A program made the translations under genes and the position numbers. 64,000 bases of DNA. It comes from Phytomonospora sp040655735. Its GTDB lineage: Bacteria > Actinomycetota > Actinomycetes > Mycobacteriales > Micromonosporaceae. Shown here piece after piece: positions 48,589 to 57,340 of this stretch; position 1 is the first letter of the stretch, and the number at the start of each line of letters is the position of its first letter. Where the stretch lies: the NCBI RefSeq assembly GCF_040655735.1, contig NZ_JBFAKK010000013.1:62001-126000 (forward strand), read 5' to 3'. The notes under the pieces were generated by a model. It was not told the DNA's origin, ran no database searches, and saw only the letters and a list, made by a program, of their open reading frames with translations.

Positions 48589-49230
48589 TCACCGCCCCCA
48601 CGCGGCCAAGGTCTCCCGCGCGCCTTCGACGGCATAGAACCCGTCCGGCGGCAAGGATGCGACGGCCACGCCGAGCGGCGGGGCCGGCGCCGGGAACTCG
48701 CTCGCCGACATCGCCGAGCGCACCCCGGCCAGCAGTGCCCGCCGCTCCCGCCCGCGCAGCAGCGGAAGCAGGAACGGGTCGTCGTCGAAGCGGGCGGCGA
48801 ACCCGTGCTGGACGGCGATGACGTGCACGCACACCGGACTCTTCGAGGGGCACGGGCACTCGGTGGTCAGCTCGCCGTCTCGGGGGAACAGCGCCAGACC
48901 GACCGGGTCGAGGAGCCGGTCGACGTCCTCGGGGAGCCGGTCGTCGAGCAGGTCGGCGAGGCAGCTCACGCGTCCGGCCAGCGCCTGCTCGGCGAGCGTC
49001 CACTGTGGCTCGTCGAGCACCGCGACCCGCACGGTCACGCCGAAGGTGCGGCCGGGCAGGTCCACCCAGGCGGTCAGCTCGCCGGGCTCGACGATCAGGT
49101 CGTCGAGGGCTCCGCCGCGCAGCAGCGTGCGGGCGCGCACGATCCGGTTGTCCGGATAGGACAGTCCGAGCGGTTCCAGTGTGCGGGGCCAGCGCTTGGC
49201 CCACCAGGTCCGGTAGTTGCCGCCGCTCAC
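48589..49230 (-). CDS. SWIM zinc-finger protein
   Basis: 213 residues. Starts YRTWWAKRWPRTLEPLG and carries the SWIM finger TECPCPSKSPVCVHVIAVQH (CxC...CxH) at about 125-143. In actinobacteria this family is nearly always encoded beside a SNF2-type helicase and may guide it to DNA or protein partners. GTG overlaps the helicase stop (GTGA), so the two are co-translated. Confidence 0.88.
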   Translation of the reverse strand: MSGGNYRTWWAKRWPRTLEPLGLSYPDNRIVRARTLLRGGALDDLIVEPGELTAWVDLPGRTFGVTVRVAVLDEPQWTLAEQALAGRVSCLADLLDDRLPEDVDRLLDPVGLALFPRDGELTTECPCPSKSPVCVHVIAVQHGFAARFDDDPFLLPLLRGRERRALLAGVRSAMSASEFPAPAPPLGVAVASLPPDGFYAVEGARETLAAWGR

Positions 49231-51152
49231 TCGCCCACCTCCACTTCGGACAGTTCGATCAGGGCGCGCAGTCCGGCGTCGTCGAGCCGGGTGATCCAGT
49301 CCTCGCCGGTGCCGACGATCGCGTCGGCCAGCGAGCGCTTGCGCTCCAGCAGTTCGGCGACGCGCTCTTCGAGCGTTCCGCCGGTCACCAGTTTGTGCAC
49401 GTCGACGCGGCGCTTCTGGCCGATGCGGTGCGCACGGTCGGTCGCCTGGTCCTCGACCGCCGGGTTCCACCAGCGGTCGTAGTGCACGACGTGGTTGGCG
49501 GCCGTGAGGTTCAGGCCCGTACCGCCGGCCTTGAGGCTCACCAGCAGGATCGGCGGCGCCGAGCCGTCCTGGAAAGCGTCGACCATCGCCTCGCGTCCCT
49601 TGGCCGTCACCCCGCCGTGCAGGAACGGCACCGAGCGCAGGCCGAGTTCGGCCGACAGGTGCCCGGCCAGCAGCTCGCCCATCGCGCGGTACTGCGTGAA
49701 CACCAGTGCGCGGTCACCGACGGCGACGACCTCGCCGAGCATCTCGGTCACCCGGTCGAGCTTCCCCGAGCGGCCGCCGAGGACCGCGTCCTTCTCGCCG
49801 AGGAACTGCGCCGGATGGTTGCAGATCTGCTTGAGCTTGGTGAGCAGGGCCAGCACCCGGCCGTGCCGTTCGAAGCCCTCGCCGAGGCCGGCGTCGAGGG
49901 CCCCGGTCACCGCCTTCTTGTACAGCCGCGCCTGCTCGGCGGTCAGCGTGCACGCGACCGTCCACTCCAGCTTGTCGGGCAGGTCGGTGGCGACCTCGCT
50001 CTTCAGGCGCCGCAATAGGTAGGGCGAGATGAGTTCGCGCAGCCGGGTGGTCGCTCCCGGGTCGTGCCGCAGCTCGATCGGTTCGGCGAAGCGCTTGGCG
50101 AAGCGCGGATGCGGGCCGAGCAGCCCGGGGTTGGCGAAGTCCATGATGGACCACAGCTCGGTGAGCCGGTTCTCCACCGGCGTTCCGGTCAGCGCGATCC
50201 GGGTGCGCGCGGGGATGCGCCGCGCGGCACGGGCGGTCTGCGCGGTGTGGTTCTTGATCTGCTGCGCCTCGTCGAGGACCACCGTCTCCCAGTCCACGGC
50301 CGACAGCAGGCCGACGTCTCGCAGGAGCAGGCTGTAGCTGGTGATGACGACCGATCCGGCCGCGAAGGCGCCGGGCTCGCCCGCCCGCCCGGACCCGTGG
50401 TGGCGGATCACCGGCAGCTTCGGCGCGAAGCGGGCCAGCTCCCGCGCCCAGTTGCCGACCACCGAGGTCGGGCACACCACCAGGTGCGGGCGCGAGGTGA
50501 CGCGCGCGGCCAGCAGCGCGATCGTCTGGAGCGTCTTGCCGAGGCCCATGTCGTCGGCGAGGAGGCCGCCGGCGCCGTGCTCGGCGACCGCGCCGAGCCA
50601 CGCGATCCCGTGTCGCTGGTAAGGGCGCGGCACCGCTTCGACCGGCGCGTCGACGGCCATCTCGCTCTGCGCGGCGAGCAGCGCGTCGGGGACCCTCGTC
50701 GGTGAGGCGTACGTGTCGTGGACGGCGTGCCGGAAGGCCGTGAGCAGTTCGCCGGCCGACCACGCCGTCGCCTCACCGAGGCTCACGGCGTGCGCGGCGG
50801 GCGGCATCAGCGGCACGAGGTCCGCGATGCCCTCGCCGTCGCCGAGGGCACCGATCGCCGCGGCACGCCAGACCAGCAGCGAGTCGGAGGTCTGCTTGGC
50901 GACCGTCATGGCGGCCAGGGCGGGTACGGCCTGCGTCAACGGGACAAGCCGCGCGGGCGTGCGCGCGACGGTCGTCCCGCCGGACTCGGGCAGGGCGAGG
51001 TCGATCCAGCCGGGCGCTCCCTCGGGGAGGTCGCGCCGGCTGGCGAGGTCGGCGGTGTCCTCGCCGCCCCACCAGGCCATGCGGCCCTGGGACGGGCGGG
51101 AGGTGTCGGGAAGAAAGGTCGCCTGAAGCTGCTTGGTGGGCGGCAACGCCAC
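49227..51152 (-). CDS. SNF2-family DEAD/DEAH-box helicase/translocase
   Basis: 641 residues from GTG 51152. An N-terminal region (1-180) precedes the SNF2 core: motif I LLADDMGLGKTLQTIALLA, motif II VVLDEAQQIKNH, motif III ALTGTPVENRLTELWSIMD, and the C-terminal half with LVFTQYRAMGELLAG, SLKAGGTGLNLTAANHVVHY and RAHRIGQKRRVDVHKL. All ATPase motifs are intact. Typical actinobacterial members are longer, around 900-1000 residues, so the N-terminal region is short here. Coupled to the SWIM protein. Confidence 0.93.
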   Translation of the reverse strand: MALPPTKQLQATFLPDTSRPSQGRMAWWGGEDTADLASRRDLPEGAPGWIDLALPESGGTTVARTPARLVPLTQAVPALAAMTVAKQTSDSLLVWRAAAIGALGDGEGIADLVPLMPPAAHAVSLGEATAWSAGELLTAFRHAVHDTYASPTRVPDALLAAQSEMAVDAPVEAVPRPYQRHGIAWLGAVAEHGAGGLLADDMGLGKTLQTIALLAARVTSRPHLVVCPTSVVGNWARELARFAPKLPVIRHHGSGRAGEPGAFAAGSVVITSYSLLLRDVGLLSAVDWETVVLDEAQQIKNHTAQTARAARRIPARTRIALTGTPVENRLTELWSIMDFANPGLLGPHPRFAKRFAEPIELRHDPGATTRLRELISPYLLRRLKSEVATDLPDKLEWTVACTLTAEQARLYKKAVTGALDAGLGEGFERHGRVLALLTKLKQICNHPAQFLGEKDAVLGGRSGKLDRVTEMLGEVVAVGDRALVFTQYRAMGELLAGHLSAELGLRSVPFLHGGVTAKGREAMVDAFQDGSAPPILLVSLKAGGTGLNLTAANHVVHYDRWWNPAVEDQATDRAHRIGQKRRVDVHKLVTGGTLEERVAELLERKRSLADAIVGTGEDWITRLDDAGLRALIELSEVEVGE

Positions 51153-51367
51153 CGTCCTCTCGTCGGGGGAGGGAAGGGTATCTCCGCCGTACGCTGTACG
51201 CCAATCGTCGGCCCTGTTCAGTGAGGCTTTTCATGAAGTATTGCGCTCGGCCGGATCTTCTGGCCTGCGGTGGGCGCGGCGGTCCAGGTGCGGCAAAAGC
51301 GGAATGAACGACACCTTATGGCTGCAAACCGCCTGCGCGCGGCCCCGGCGGGGCGCACGATCTAGGC

Positions 51368-51694
51368 ATGAACGCGCGACGAACCGAGCTCCCCGAACAC
51401 GAGTACCGGCTGCTCAAGTACCTCAGCTGGTACTACGCCGACGACGACCGCGCCGGAAAGCCCCGGACGACGCGGCAGATCGCCACCGCCCTCGGCGGCT
51501 CCTACCCGGGCGGGGATCGGGCGATCATCGACACGCTGGCCGGCCATGGCGTGTTCTTCACGCACCCGCAGCGGCCGGGCCCGGCGGCGGTCAGAGGCAT
51601 CACCGCGGGCGTGCGGGAGGCGGTCGAGAACGACGCGCGCACCGAAGGCGCTCCAAGTTCGTGGGACGTGCCGGAGGAGTGGCGGGAATCGTGA
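51368..51694 (+). CDS. Hypothetical 108-residue protein
   Basis: Begins MNARRTELPEHEYRLLKYLS; the first 65 residues are helical with TTRQIATALGGSYPGGDRAI and a VFFTHP strand, which could be a small winged helix. The C-terminal 30 residues are acidic and probably disordered. I do not recognise the family. No clear ribosome site. Followed by a very strong terminator hairpin, which supports it being expressed. Confidence 0.6.
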   Translation: MNARRTELPEHEYRLLKYLSWYYADDDRAGKPRTTRQIATALGGSYPGGDRAIIDTLAGHGVFFTHPQRPGPAAVRGITAGVREAVENDARTEGAPSSWDVPEEWRES

Positions 51695-51699
51695 CGCGT

Positions 51700-51741
51700 G
51701 CCGGGCGGCGGACGGCGCGAAACGCCCGTCCGCCGCCCGGC
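51700..51741 (+). terminator. Long perfect hairpin terminator
   Basis: GCCGGGCGGCGGACGG (51700-51715), 10-nt loop, CCGTCCGCCGCCCGGC (51726-51741): 16 paired bases, 5 nt after the stop of the preceding gene. Confidence 0.8.
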
Positions 51742-51827
51742 GCACCGCCCTATCCAGGCGAAACGGTCACGGCCGCACCCTCCCGGCGGCAAGATCTTCC
51801 TAAAGGGACGATCCACGGGGGGACGTC

Positions 51828-52541
51828 ATGCGAGCACTGCTGGCCGAGGGCCTGAAGATCGACTGGGCGACCATGCCCACGTACAACACCGTCATGGCGG
51901 TCGCCGCCGGTGCCGGATTGCTGCTGGTGGCCGGGTTCGGGCGGCGCCTGACCGACGCCGGCGCGGTACTGCACGCCGAGGGCTATTCGCTGGCGTTCGG
52001 CGTGCTGGGGCTGATCCTGACCGCCACCGGTCTGCACATGACCTTGACGTGGCCGCTGGCCGCCGGAGGGTTCCCCTTCGACAACGTCATCTTCGGTGAA
52101 CCCGCGCTGGCCTTCGGTGTGATGCTGCTGTTCGCCGCGCTGTTCTTGTGGAAGCGGGGCATGGCGCTGGCGGAGGCCCCCGACCGGGTCGAGTACGTGC
52201 GGCGCCTGGCGGGACCGCTGTCGGTGTTCGTTCTCGGCATGGGCCTGGCGTGCTTCGGGATCGCCGCGGCGGGCGTGAAGTACAAGCTGTTCGCCGCGCC
52301 CCCGGAGGAGCCGATCTCGGGCGAGTTCGCCGACTACCCGATGATCGAGGCCGTCTTCATCTCCGGGCTCTACTTCGTCGTCGGCCTCGGGGCGGTGCTG
52401 CTGCCGTTCGCGCTGCGGAGGTGGAACGTGGTCCTGGTCAGGGTCATCTGGGTGTGCTGGAGCCTGACGGGTCTGGCGTTCCTGCTGTTCGGGGCGCTCA
52501 ACTACTTCACGCACATCGGGCTGATCGTCAACACGATGTGA
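51828..52541 (+). CDS. DUF981-like multi-spanning membrane protein
   Basis: 237 residues with six to seven helices: TYNTVMAVAAGAGLLLVAGF, EGYSLAFGVLGLILTATGLH, EPALAFGVMLLFAALFLW, LSVFVLGMGLACFGIAAAG and others. The spacing and the TGLHMTLTWPL segment recall DUF981, of unknown function. ATG 51828; a weak GGGGGAC ribosome site lies upstream. It ends at a 14-bp hairpin. Confidence 0.65.
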   Translation: MRALLAEGLKIDWATMPTYNTVMAVAAGAGLLLVAGFGRRLTDAGAVLHAEGYSLAFGVLGLILTATGLHMTLTWPLAAGGFPFDNVIFGEPALAFGVMLLFAALFLWKRGMALAEAPDRVEYVRRLAGPLSVFVLGMGLACFGIAAAGVKYKLFAAPPEEPISGEFADYPMIEAVFISGLYFVVGLGAVLLPFALRRWNVVLVRVIWVCWSLTGLAFLLFGALNYFTHIGLIVNTM

Positions 52542-52542
52542 C

Positions 52543-52578
52543 CGGTGGGCCGCCGGTTTTCGTGCCGGCGGCCCACCG
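52543..52578. terminator. Bidirectional 14-bp hairpin terminator
   Basis: CGGTGGGCCGCCGG (52543-52556), loop TTTTCGTG, CCGGCGGCCCACCG (52565-52578). Perfect stem between convergent genes. Confidence 0.8.
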
Positions 52579-52582
52579 TGGG

Positions 52583-53932
52583 TCAGTCGCCCCAGACCTC
52601 GGCGCGGCGCTCGGTGAGCTTCGGCCACGACTTCCGTGTCGACTTGTAGAGGTAGGCCACACCGCCCGAACCGCCGCTGACGCCGCCGGAGCTGTTGTAG
52701 CGCTTGGTGCGCAGCCAGATGTTCTCGAACTGGCGGCGCTGGTAGACGTGCCGGACGGCCTCGTTGCCGGGCGAGGCGGGGTCGTTGGCGATGACGTCGC
52801 CCTCGGCGGTGAAGCCGATGACGGTCATCAGGTGGCCCGCGGTCCCGTAGCCGGCGCCGTCGAGTTCCTCCTTGAGGAAGGACTGCGAGGTGATCACCGG
52901 GATGCCCGCCTTGATCAGCCGCTCCACATCGGACAGTGAGCGCAGCCGGGTGACGATGGCGTCCATGTCGCGGTAGGTGGCGGCGTAGGCGGCGTTGAAG
53001 GGCCAGTTGCCGCAGCCCTCGTACTGGTAGTCGTAGGTGAAGCGGGCGGCGTGGCAGACCTGCGGGTCGGCGAACTCGGGGTTCACCCACGCCAGGTCGG
53101 CGGCGCTCGGCCGGCGTCCCCAGTACTCCAGGATCATCTGCGACGAGGTCGGGCTGCACCAGGCCTGCCCGCCGTTGTCGTACTCGGGGTACTGGCCGAC
53201 GTGGGTGTTCTGCGAGTAGCGCGGCACCGCGAGCTCGATCCCGCGCGCCTCACCGGGAGTGGAGGCGGGAACCTCGAAGCGGTCGGGAACGTAGGAGGCC
53301 ATCGCGCCCAGGCGCCACACCTTCGGGGTCGCGTCGCTGCCGGGACGGCGGTAGAGCGTGACGCGCAGGCGGTAGGCGGTCAGCCGGTGCACGTCGGGGT
53401 CGTCGATGGAGAAGGTGTCGGTGTAGACGGTGCTGCGGGGGTCGCCCTGCCCGTCGACGGAGGTGCGGCGGATGTCGGCGTCGCCGCCGGCCCAGCGGCC
53501 CATCACGTACCAGGGCGTGAGGGTGCCGTCCTCGTAGCGGCCGAGCAGCTCGATCTGGATCCAGGTGCCCGCGGGAGTGTCGGCGTTCCACGACGGGATC
53601 AGCTCGCTGGCGCCGAAGCGCAGCTCGTGCCAGGGGCCGGTCCACGTGCCGTACTCCCAGGCGGCGGTGGTGCCGGTGTGCGGGTCGGTGTAGTCGACCG
53701 TTCCGGCGGGGCGGCCGATGCGGACGCTGTCGCGGCCTTGCGCGGAGACCTTGGTACCGGCGCCGTCGCCGCGGTGCCAGTCGCCGGCCGAACTCCACGC
53801 GCGGAAGTCGACGGGGTTCTCCGGCGGCTCGTGGTGGGAGCCGCCGGCCGTCGCCGCGCCGGAGATGGCCACTGTGGACGCCGCGGCCAGTCCGGCGGCG
53901 AGCACCGCGCGCCGGGACACGGAGTTGCTCAT
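52583..53932 (-). CDS. Secreted C39-like peptidase family protein
   Basis: 449 residues. Tat-type signal (SVSRRAVLAAGLAAAST). About 50-230 is a beta-rich domain of unknown role (TAAWEYGTWTGPWHELRFGA). About 240-420 is a peptidase_C39_2 fold with catalytic Cys in GGQAWCSPTSSQMILEYW, His in AGHLMTVIGFTAEGD and Asn/Asp in VIANDPASPGNEAV, all present. It is therefore probably an active extracellular cysteine protease or amidase rather than a transporter leader peptidase. GGAAG precedes ATG. Confidence 0.85.
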   Translation of the reverse strand: MSNSVSRRAVLAAGLAAASTVAISGAATAGGSHHEPPENPVDFRAWSSAGDWHRGDGAGTKVSAQGRDSVRIGRPAGTVDYTDPHTGTTAAWEYGTWTGPWHELRFGASELIPSWNADTPAGTWIQIELLGRYEDGTLTPWYVMGRWAGGDADIRRTSVDGQGDPRSTVYTDTFSIDDPDVHRLTAYRLRVTLYRRPGSDATPKVWRLGAMASYVPDRFEVPASTPGEARGIELAVPRYSQNTHVGQYPEYDNGGQAWCSPTSSQMILEYWGRRPSAADLAWVNPEFADPQVCHAARFTYDYQYEGCGNWPFNAAYAATYRDMDAIVTRLRSLSDVERLIKAGIPVITSQSFLKEELDGAGYGTAGHLMTVIGFTAEGDVIANDPASPGNEAVRHVYQRRQFENIWLRTKRYNSSGGVSGGSGGVAYLYKSTRKSWPKLTERRAEVWGD

Positions 53933-54038
53933 GGGACTTCCTAACGGGAGGTGAGGAACAGGTGAAGGATTCCTACTATTCCAACAAGATTTCCGGTAGG
54001 CAAGCACCGAATCGGTCCTTGACAGGTCATCCGTGCGC

Positions 54039-55547
54039 TCAGTAGAAGTGCCGCAGCTCGGGCCAGGTCTGCGACCACGGGCGTACCGTCCGCGCGCACT
54101 CCCACAACCACGCGCCCTGTTCCTCGTTGTCGACGCCGAAACCGTTGTCGAACACCGCCGACAGCCGGCATCCGGCGAAGTGGCGCTCGATGTCGGCGTG
54201 CCCTTCGCCGTCCTGCGTGACGAGCAGGACGGCTCCGTCGGCGTCCTCGGGCGGCGGGCCCCAGTCGGCGAAACTCATGTGACCCGAGTACGGCTCCGGC
54301 AGGCCCAGTTCGGGGCCGTGGAGCGAGATCGCGCCGGCCTGCCCGTAGTTCTGGGTGAGGATCACCGCGCCGGCCGTCGATGGCAGCGCGTTCCAGGCGT
54401 CGGCGACCGTCTCGGTCAGCTCGCGCCAGCCGACCTGCTCGCCCTGTTCGGCGTTGACGGCGATGACCGGGCCGAGCGCCGAAGGGGGCAGCACCGGCAG
54501 CGAGATGACCGCCGACGAGGCCGCCGCGACGACCGCGCCGACGGCGAGGGCGGCCTTGCGGGCGGGCCGGGCGGCGGCCCACGCCAGCACAGGCGCGGCG
54601 CCGGCGGCGGTGAGCGCGAGCAGGATGGGCAGCACGTAGTAGCTCTTGCCGCCGCCGATCAGCGTCACCGCGAACATCACCGGGTAGGCCACCGCGACCG
54701 CCTTGGCCCAGCGCAGTTCCGGCGCCCGCCAGAGCCTGACCAGGCCCGCCACCCAGACCGGCACGAGCACAGGGGAGAGGTAGAGGAGCTGCAAAGGCGC
54801 GAACATGACGCGGTTCTCGGTCCCGTCGTCGGCGCTGATGCCTCCCGCGACGGTCAGCTGCGGCCAGTCGTGCGCGGCCTGCCACACCAGGTTCGGGGCC
54901 GCGATCAGCGCCGCCACGGCGATCCCGGCGAGCAGCCCGCGGCCGCGCAGGACATCGCGCCGTCCGGTGAGCAGGATCCCGGCCAGCAGCGCGAACACCA
55001 GCAGGCCCACCAGGTACTTGTTGAGCACGCCGACTCCGGCGACCGCGCCGGCCGCCAGCCACCAGCGGCCGTCACCGCCGCGCAGGACGCGCAGCGCGAT
55101 CCAGATCAGCACCAGCCACAGCAGCAGGTCGAAGGTGGTGGTGGAGAGCATGTGGCCGACGGCGAGCACGAAACCCGAGACCGCCGTGGCGATCGCGGTG
55201 AACAGCTGCTGCGGGCGCCCGCCGCCGAGCTCCCGGGCGATCAGCGCGGCGACCACGACCATCAGCGCGCAGGCCACAGTGGACACCACGCGCAGGCCGT
55301 AGGGCGTCTCGCCGAACAGCGAGGTCGACAGGCGGGCCAGCATCGGTGTCAGCGGCGGCTGGTCGACGTAGCCCCAGTCGGGATGCTTTCCGGCGGCGAT
55401 GAAGTAGAGCTCGTCGCGGTGGAAGCCGTAGCGGCCGGACAGCGCGGTGAGGACGACGGTGAGGACCGCGGCGACCGCGGCGACGGGTCGGAGGGCTACG
55501 GGCGGGAGGGGCGCACGCTCGGCCGGTGCGTCGACGCTGGTCGTCAT
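54039..55547 (-). CDS. GT39/ArnT-like membrane glycosyltransferase
   Basis: 502 residues from ATG 55545-55547. About eleven to twelve membrane helices. The first outer loop has YGFHRDELYFIAAGKHPDWG, with the Asp-Glu pair that is catalytic in the PMT/ArnT family, followed by VDQPPLTPMLARL. A C-terminal extracytoplasmic domain has cysteines (AGCRLSAV, LWECARTV). Such enzymes move sugars from polyprenyl-phosphate carriers to lipids or proteins outside the membrane. Confidence 0.87.
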   Translation of the reverse strand: MTTSVDAPAERAPLPPVALRPVAAVAAVLTVVLTALSGRYGFHRDELYFIAAGKHPDWGYVDQPPLTPMLARLSTSLFGETPYGLRVVSTVACALMVVVAALIARELGGGRPQQLFTAIATAVSGFVLAVGHMLSTTTFDLLLWLVLIWIALRVLRGGDGRWWLAAGAVAGVGVLNKYLVGLLVFALLAGILLTGRRDVLRGRGLLAGIAVAALIAAPNLVWQAAHDWPQLTVAGGISADDGTENRVMFAPLQLLYLSPVLVPVWVAGLVRLWRAPELRWAKAVAVAYPVMFAVTLIGGGKSYYVLPILLALTAAGAAPVLAWAAARPARKAALAVGAVVAAASSAVISLPVLPPSALGPVIAVNAEQGEQVGWRELTETVADAWNALPSTAGAVILTQNYGQAGAISLHGPELGLPEPYSGHMSFADWGPPPEDADGAVLLVTQDGEGHADIERHFAGCRLSAVFDNGFGVDNEEQGAWLWECARTVRPWSQTWPELRHFY

Positions 55548-55657
55548 GGTGGGATGGTCGCGCGCCCGGGCCGTCGCCGCTGTCCCTCGATCGGGCACAA
55601 CGGCGTTCGCGCAGGTCGAACACCCACGGCGTGACCGAATCGTTGCCGTGGCGGGCC

Positions 55658-56614
55658 TCAGAGTTCGGTGAGGGCCTTGAGCAGGTGCGGGCCGACGAAG
55701 TCGCGCATCCCTTGCGCGCCTTCGGGCGGGTACCCGCGCGGCACCGACTCCACGAGCATCAGCAGGTAGAGGTAGGCGCGGTACATCGCCAGCCGCCGGC
55801 GGGCCTCGGCGGTGAACACCGGACCGCCGTAGCCGTGGAGGAAGTCCGCGTCGGCCTCGATGTCGGCGAACAGGGCGAGGGAGGCGAAGTCGGCGAGCGG
55901 GTCGCCCCAGAACATGCGCTCACCGTCGATGAGGCCGCTGATCTCACCGCCGTCGACGAGGATGTTGCCGTCCCACAGGTCGAAGTGGACCAGCGCGGGG
56001 CGGTCGACCTCGTCGAGCAGCGGCGCGGAGGCGGCGAAGGCCTCGCCGATCTCGCCGAGGGGGACCGGCAGCGGGGCGGCGTGGTCGGCGGCGTCGGTGA
56101 GGATCGCGGCGATCATCGCGGTGAAGGCGTCCCGCCAGGTGCCGGTCAGCGGTCCCGGGCCCTCACCGGGGTAGCCGAAGGCGGGGCCGGTGACCGTGTG
56201 CAGGGCGGCGACGAGGCGGCCGAGGTCGCGGCGCAGACGCCGCCGGTCGGTCTCCCCCAGCTCCGCGCGATCCCAGGACACACCGGGGATCTCCGACATG
56301 ACCAGGTACCCGCCCTCGACGGGGCCGCCGTCGAGGGCGGCGCGGATCACCGCCGGAACCGGCACCCCCACCGAGGCGGCGTGGACGTAGAAGTCGGCCT
56401 CCCCGCGCAGGATCCCGCGCTCGTAGCGCAGGCAGGGCGCGGCCGGATCCGGCGGGACCTTGAGTACCACGCGGGACCCGCCGGCGAGGGTCGCGGTGTG
56501 GAGCGTGTTGTACGTGCCCGCTTCGAGGGGGACGACCTCGACCGGCGCGAGACCGTCGAGGAGCGCGCCGAGCTGCGCGGGGGTGAGGGTGCGCTTGGGT
56601 TGAGCGAGGGGCAT
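55658..56614 (-). CDS. Aminoglycoside phosphotransferase-like kinase
   Basis: 318 residues. Kinase-like fold: ATP-binding N-lobe with GSRVVLKVPPDP (Lys), catalytic loop PALVHFDLWDGNILVDGGEI (HxDxxxxN) and metal-binding SGLIDGERMFWGDPLADFAS (Asp). The C-terminus has PRGYPPEGAQGMRDFVGPHL. It could act on a small metabolite, as in fructosamine kinases; nothing ties it to drug resistance. Convergence or operon links with kdpE are not evident: 51 bp separate the two and it follows in the same direction. Confidence 0.85.
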   Translation of the reverse strand: MPLAQPKRTLTPAQLGALLDGLAPVEVVPLEAGTYNTLHTATLAGGSRVVLKVPPDPAAPCLRYERGILRGEADFYVHAASVGVPVPAVIRAALDGGPVEGGYLVMSEIPGVSWDRAELGETDRRRLRRDLGRLVAALHTVTGPAFGYPGEGPGPLTGTWRDAFTAMIAAILTDAADHAAPLPVPLGEIGEAFAASAPLLDEVDRPALVHFDLWDGNILVDGGEISGLIDGERMFWGDPLADFASLALFADIEADADFLHGYGGPVFTAEARRRLAMYRAYLYLLMLVESVPRGYPPEGAQGMRDFVGPHLLKALTEL

Positions 56615-56665
56615 GGGGAGAGGGTGGCACGGAAAGGCGGCGGGAGGCGAGCACGGGGCACTCCC

Positions 56666-57336
<671 letters not shown>

Positions 57337-57340
<4 letters not shown>

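Noticed and set aside
51187..51204. CGTACGCTGTACG near-repeat upstream of the SNF2 gene
   Set aside because: Imperfect and overlapping; no regulator or clear promoter spacing supports an operator.
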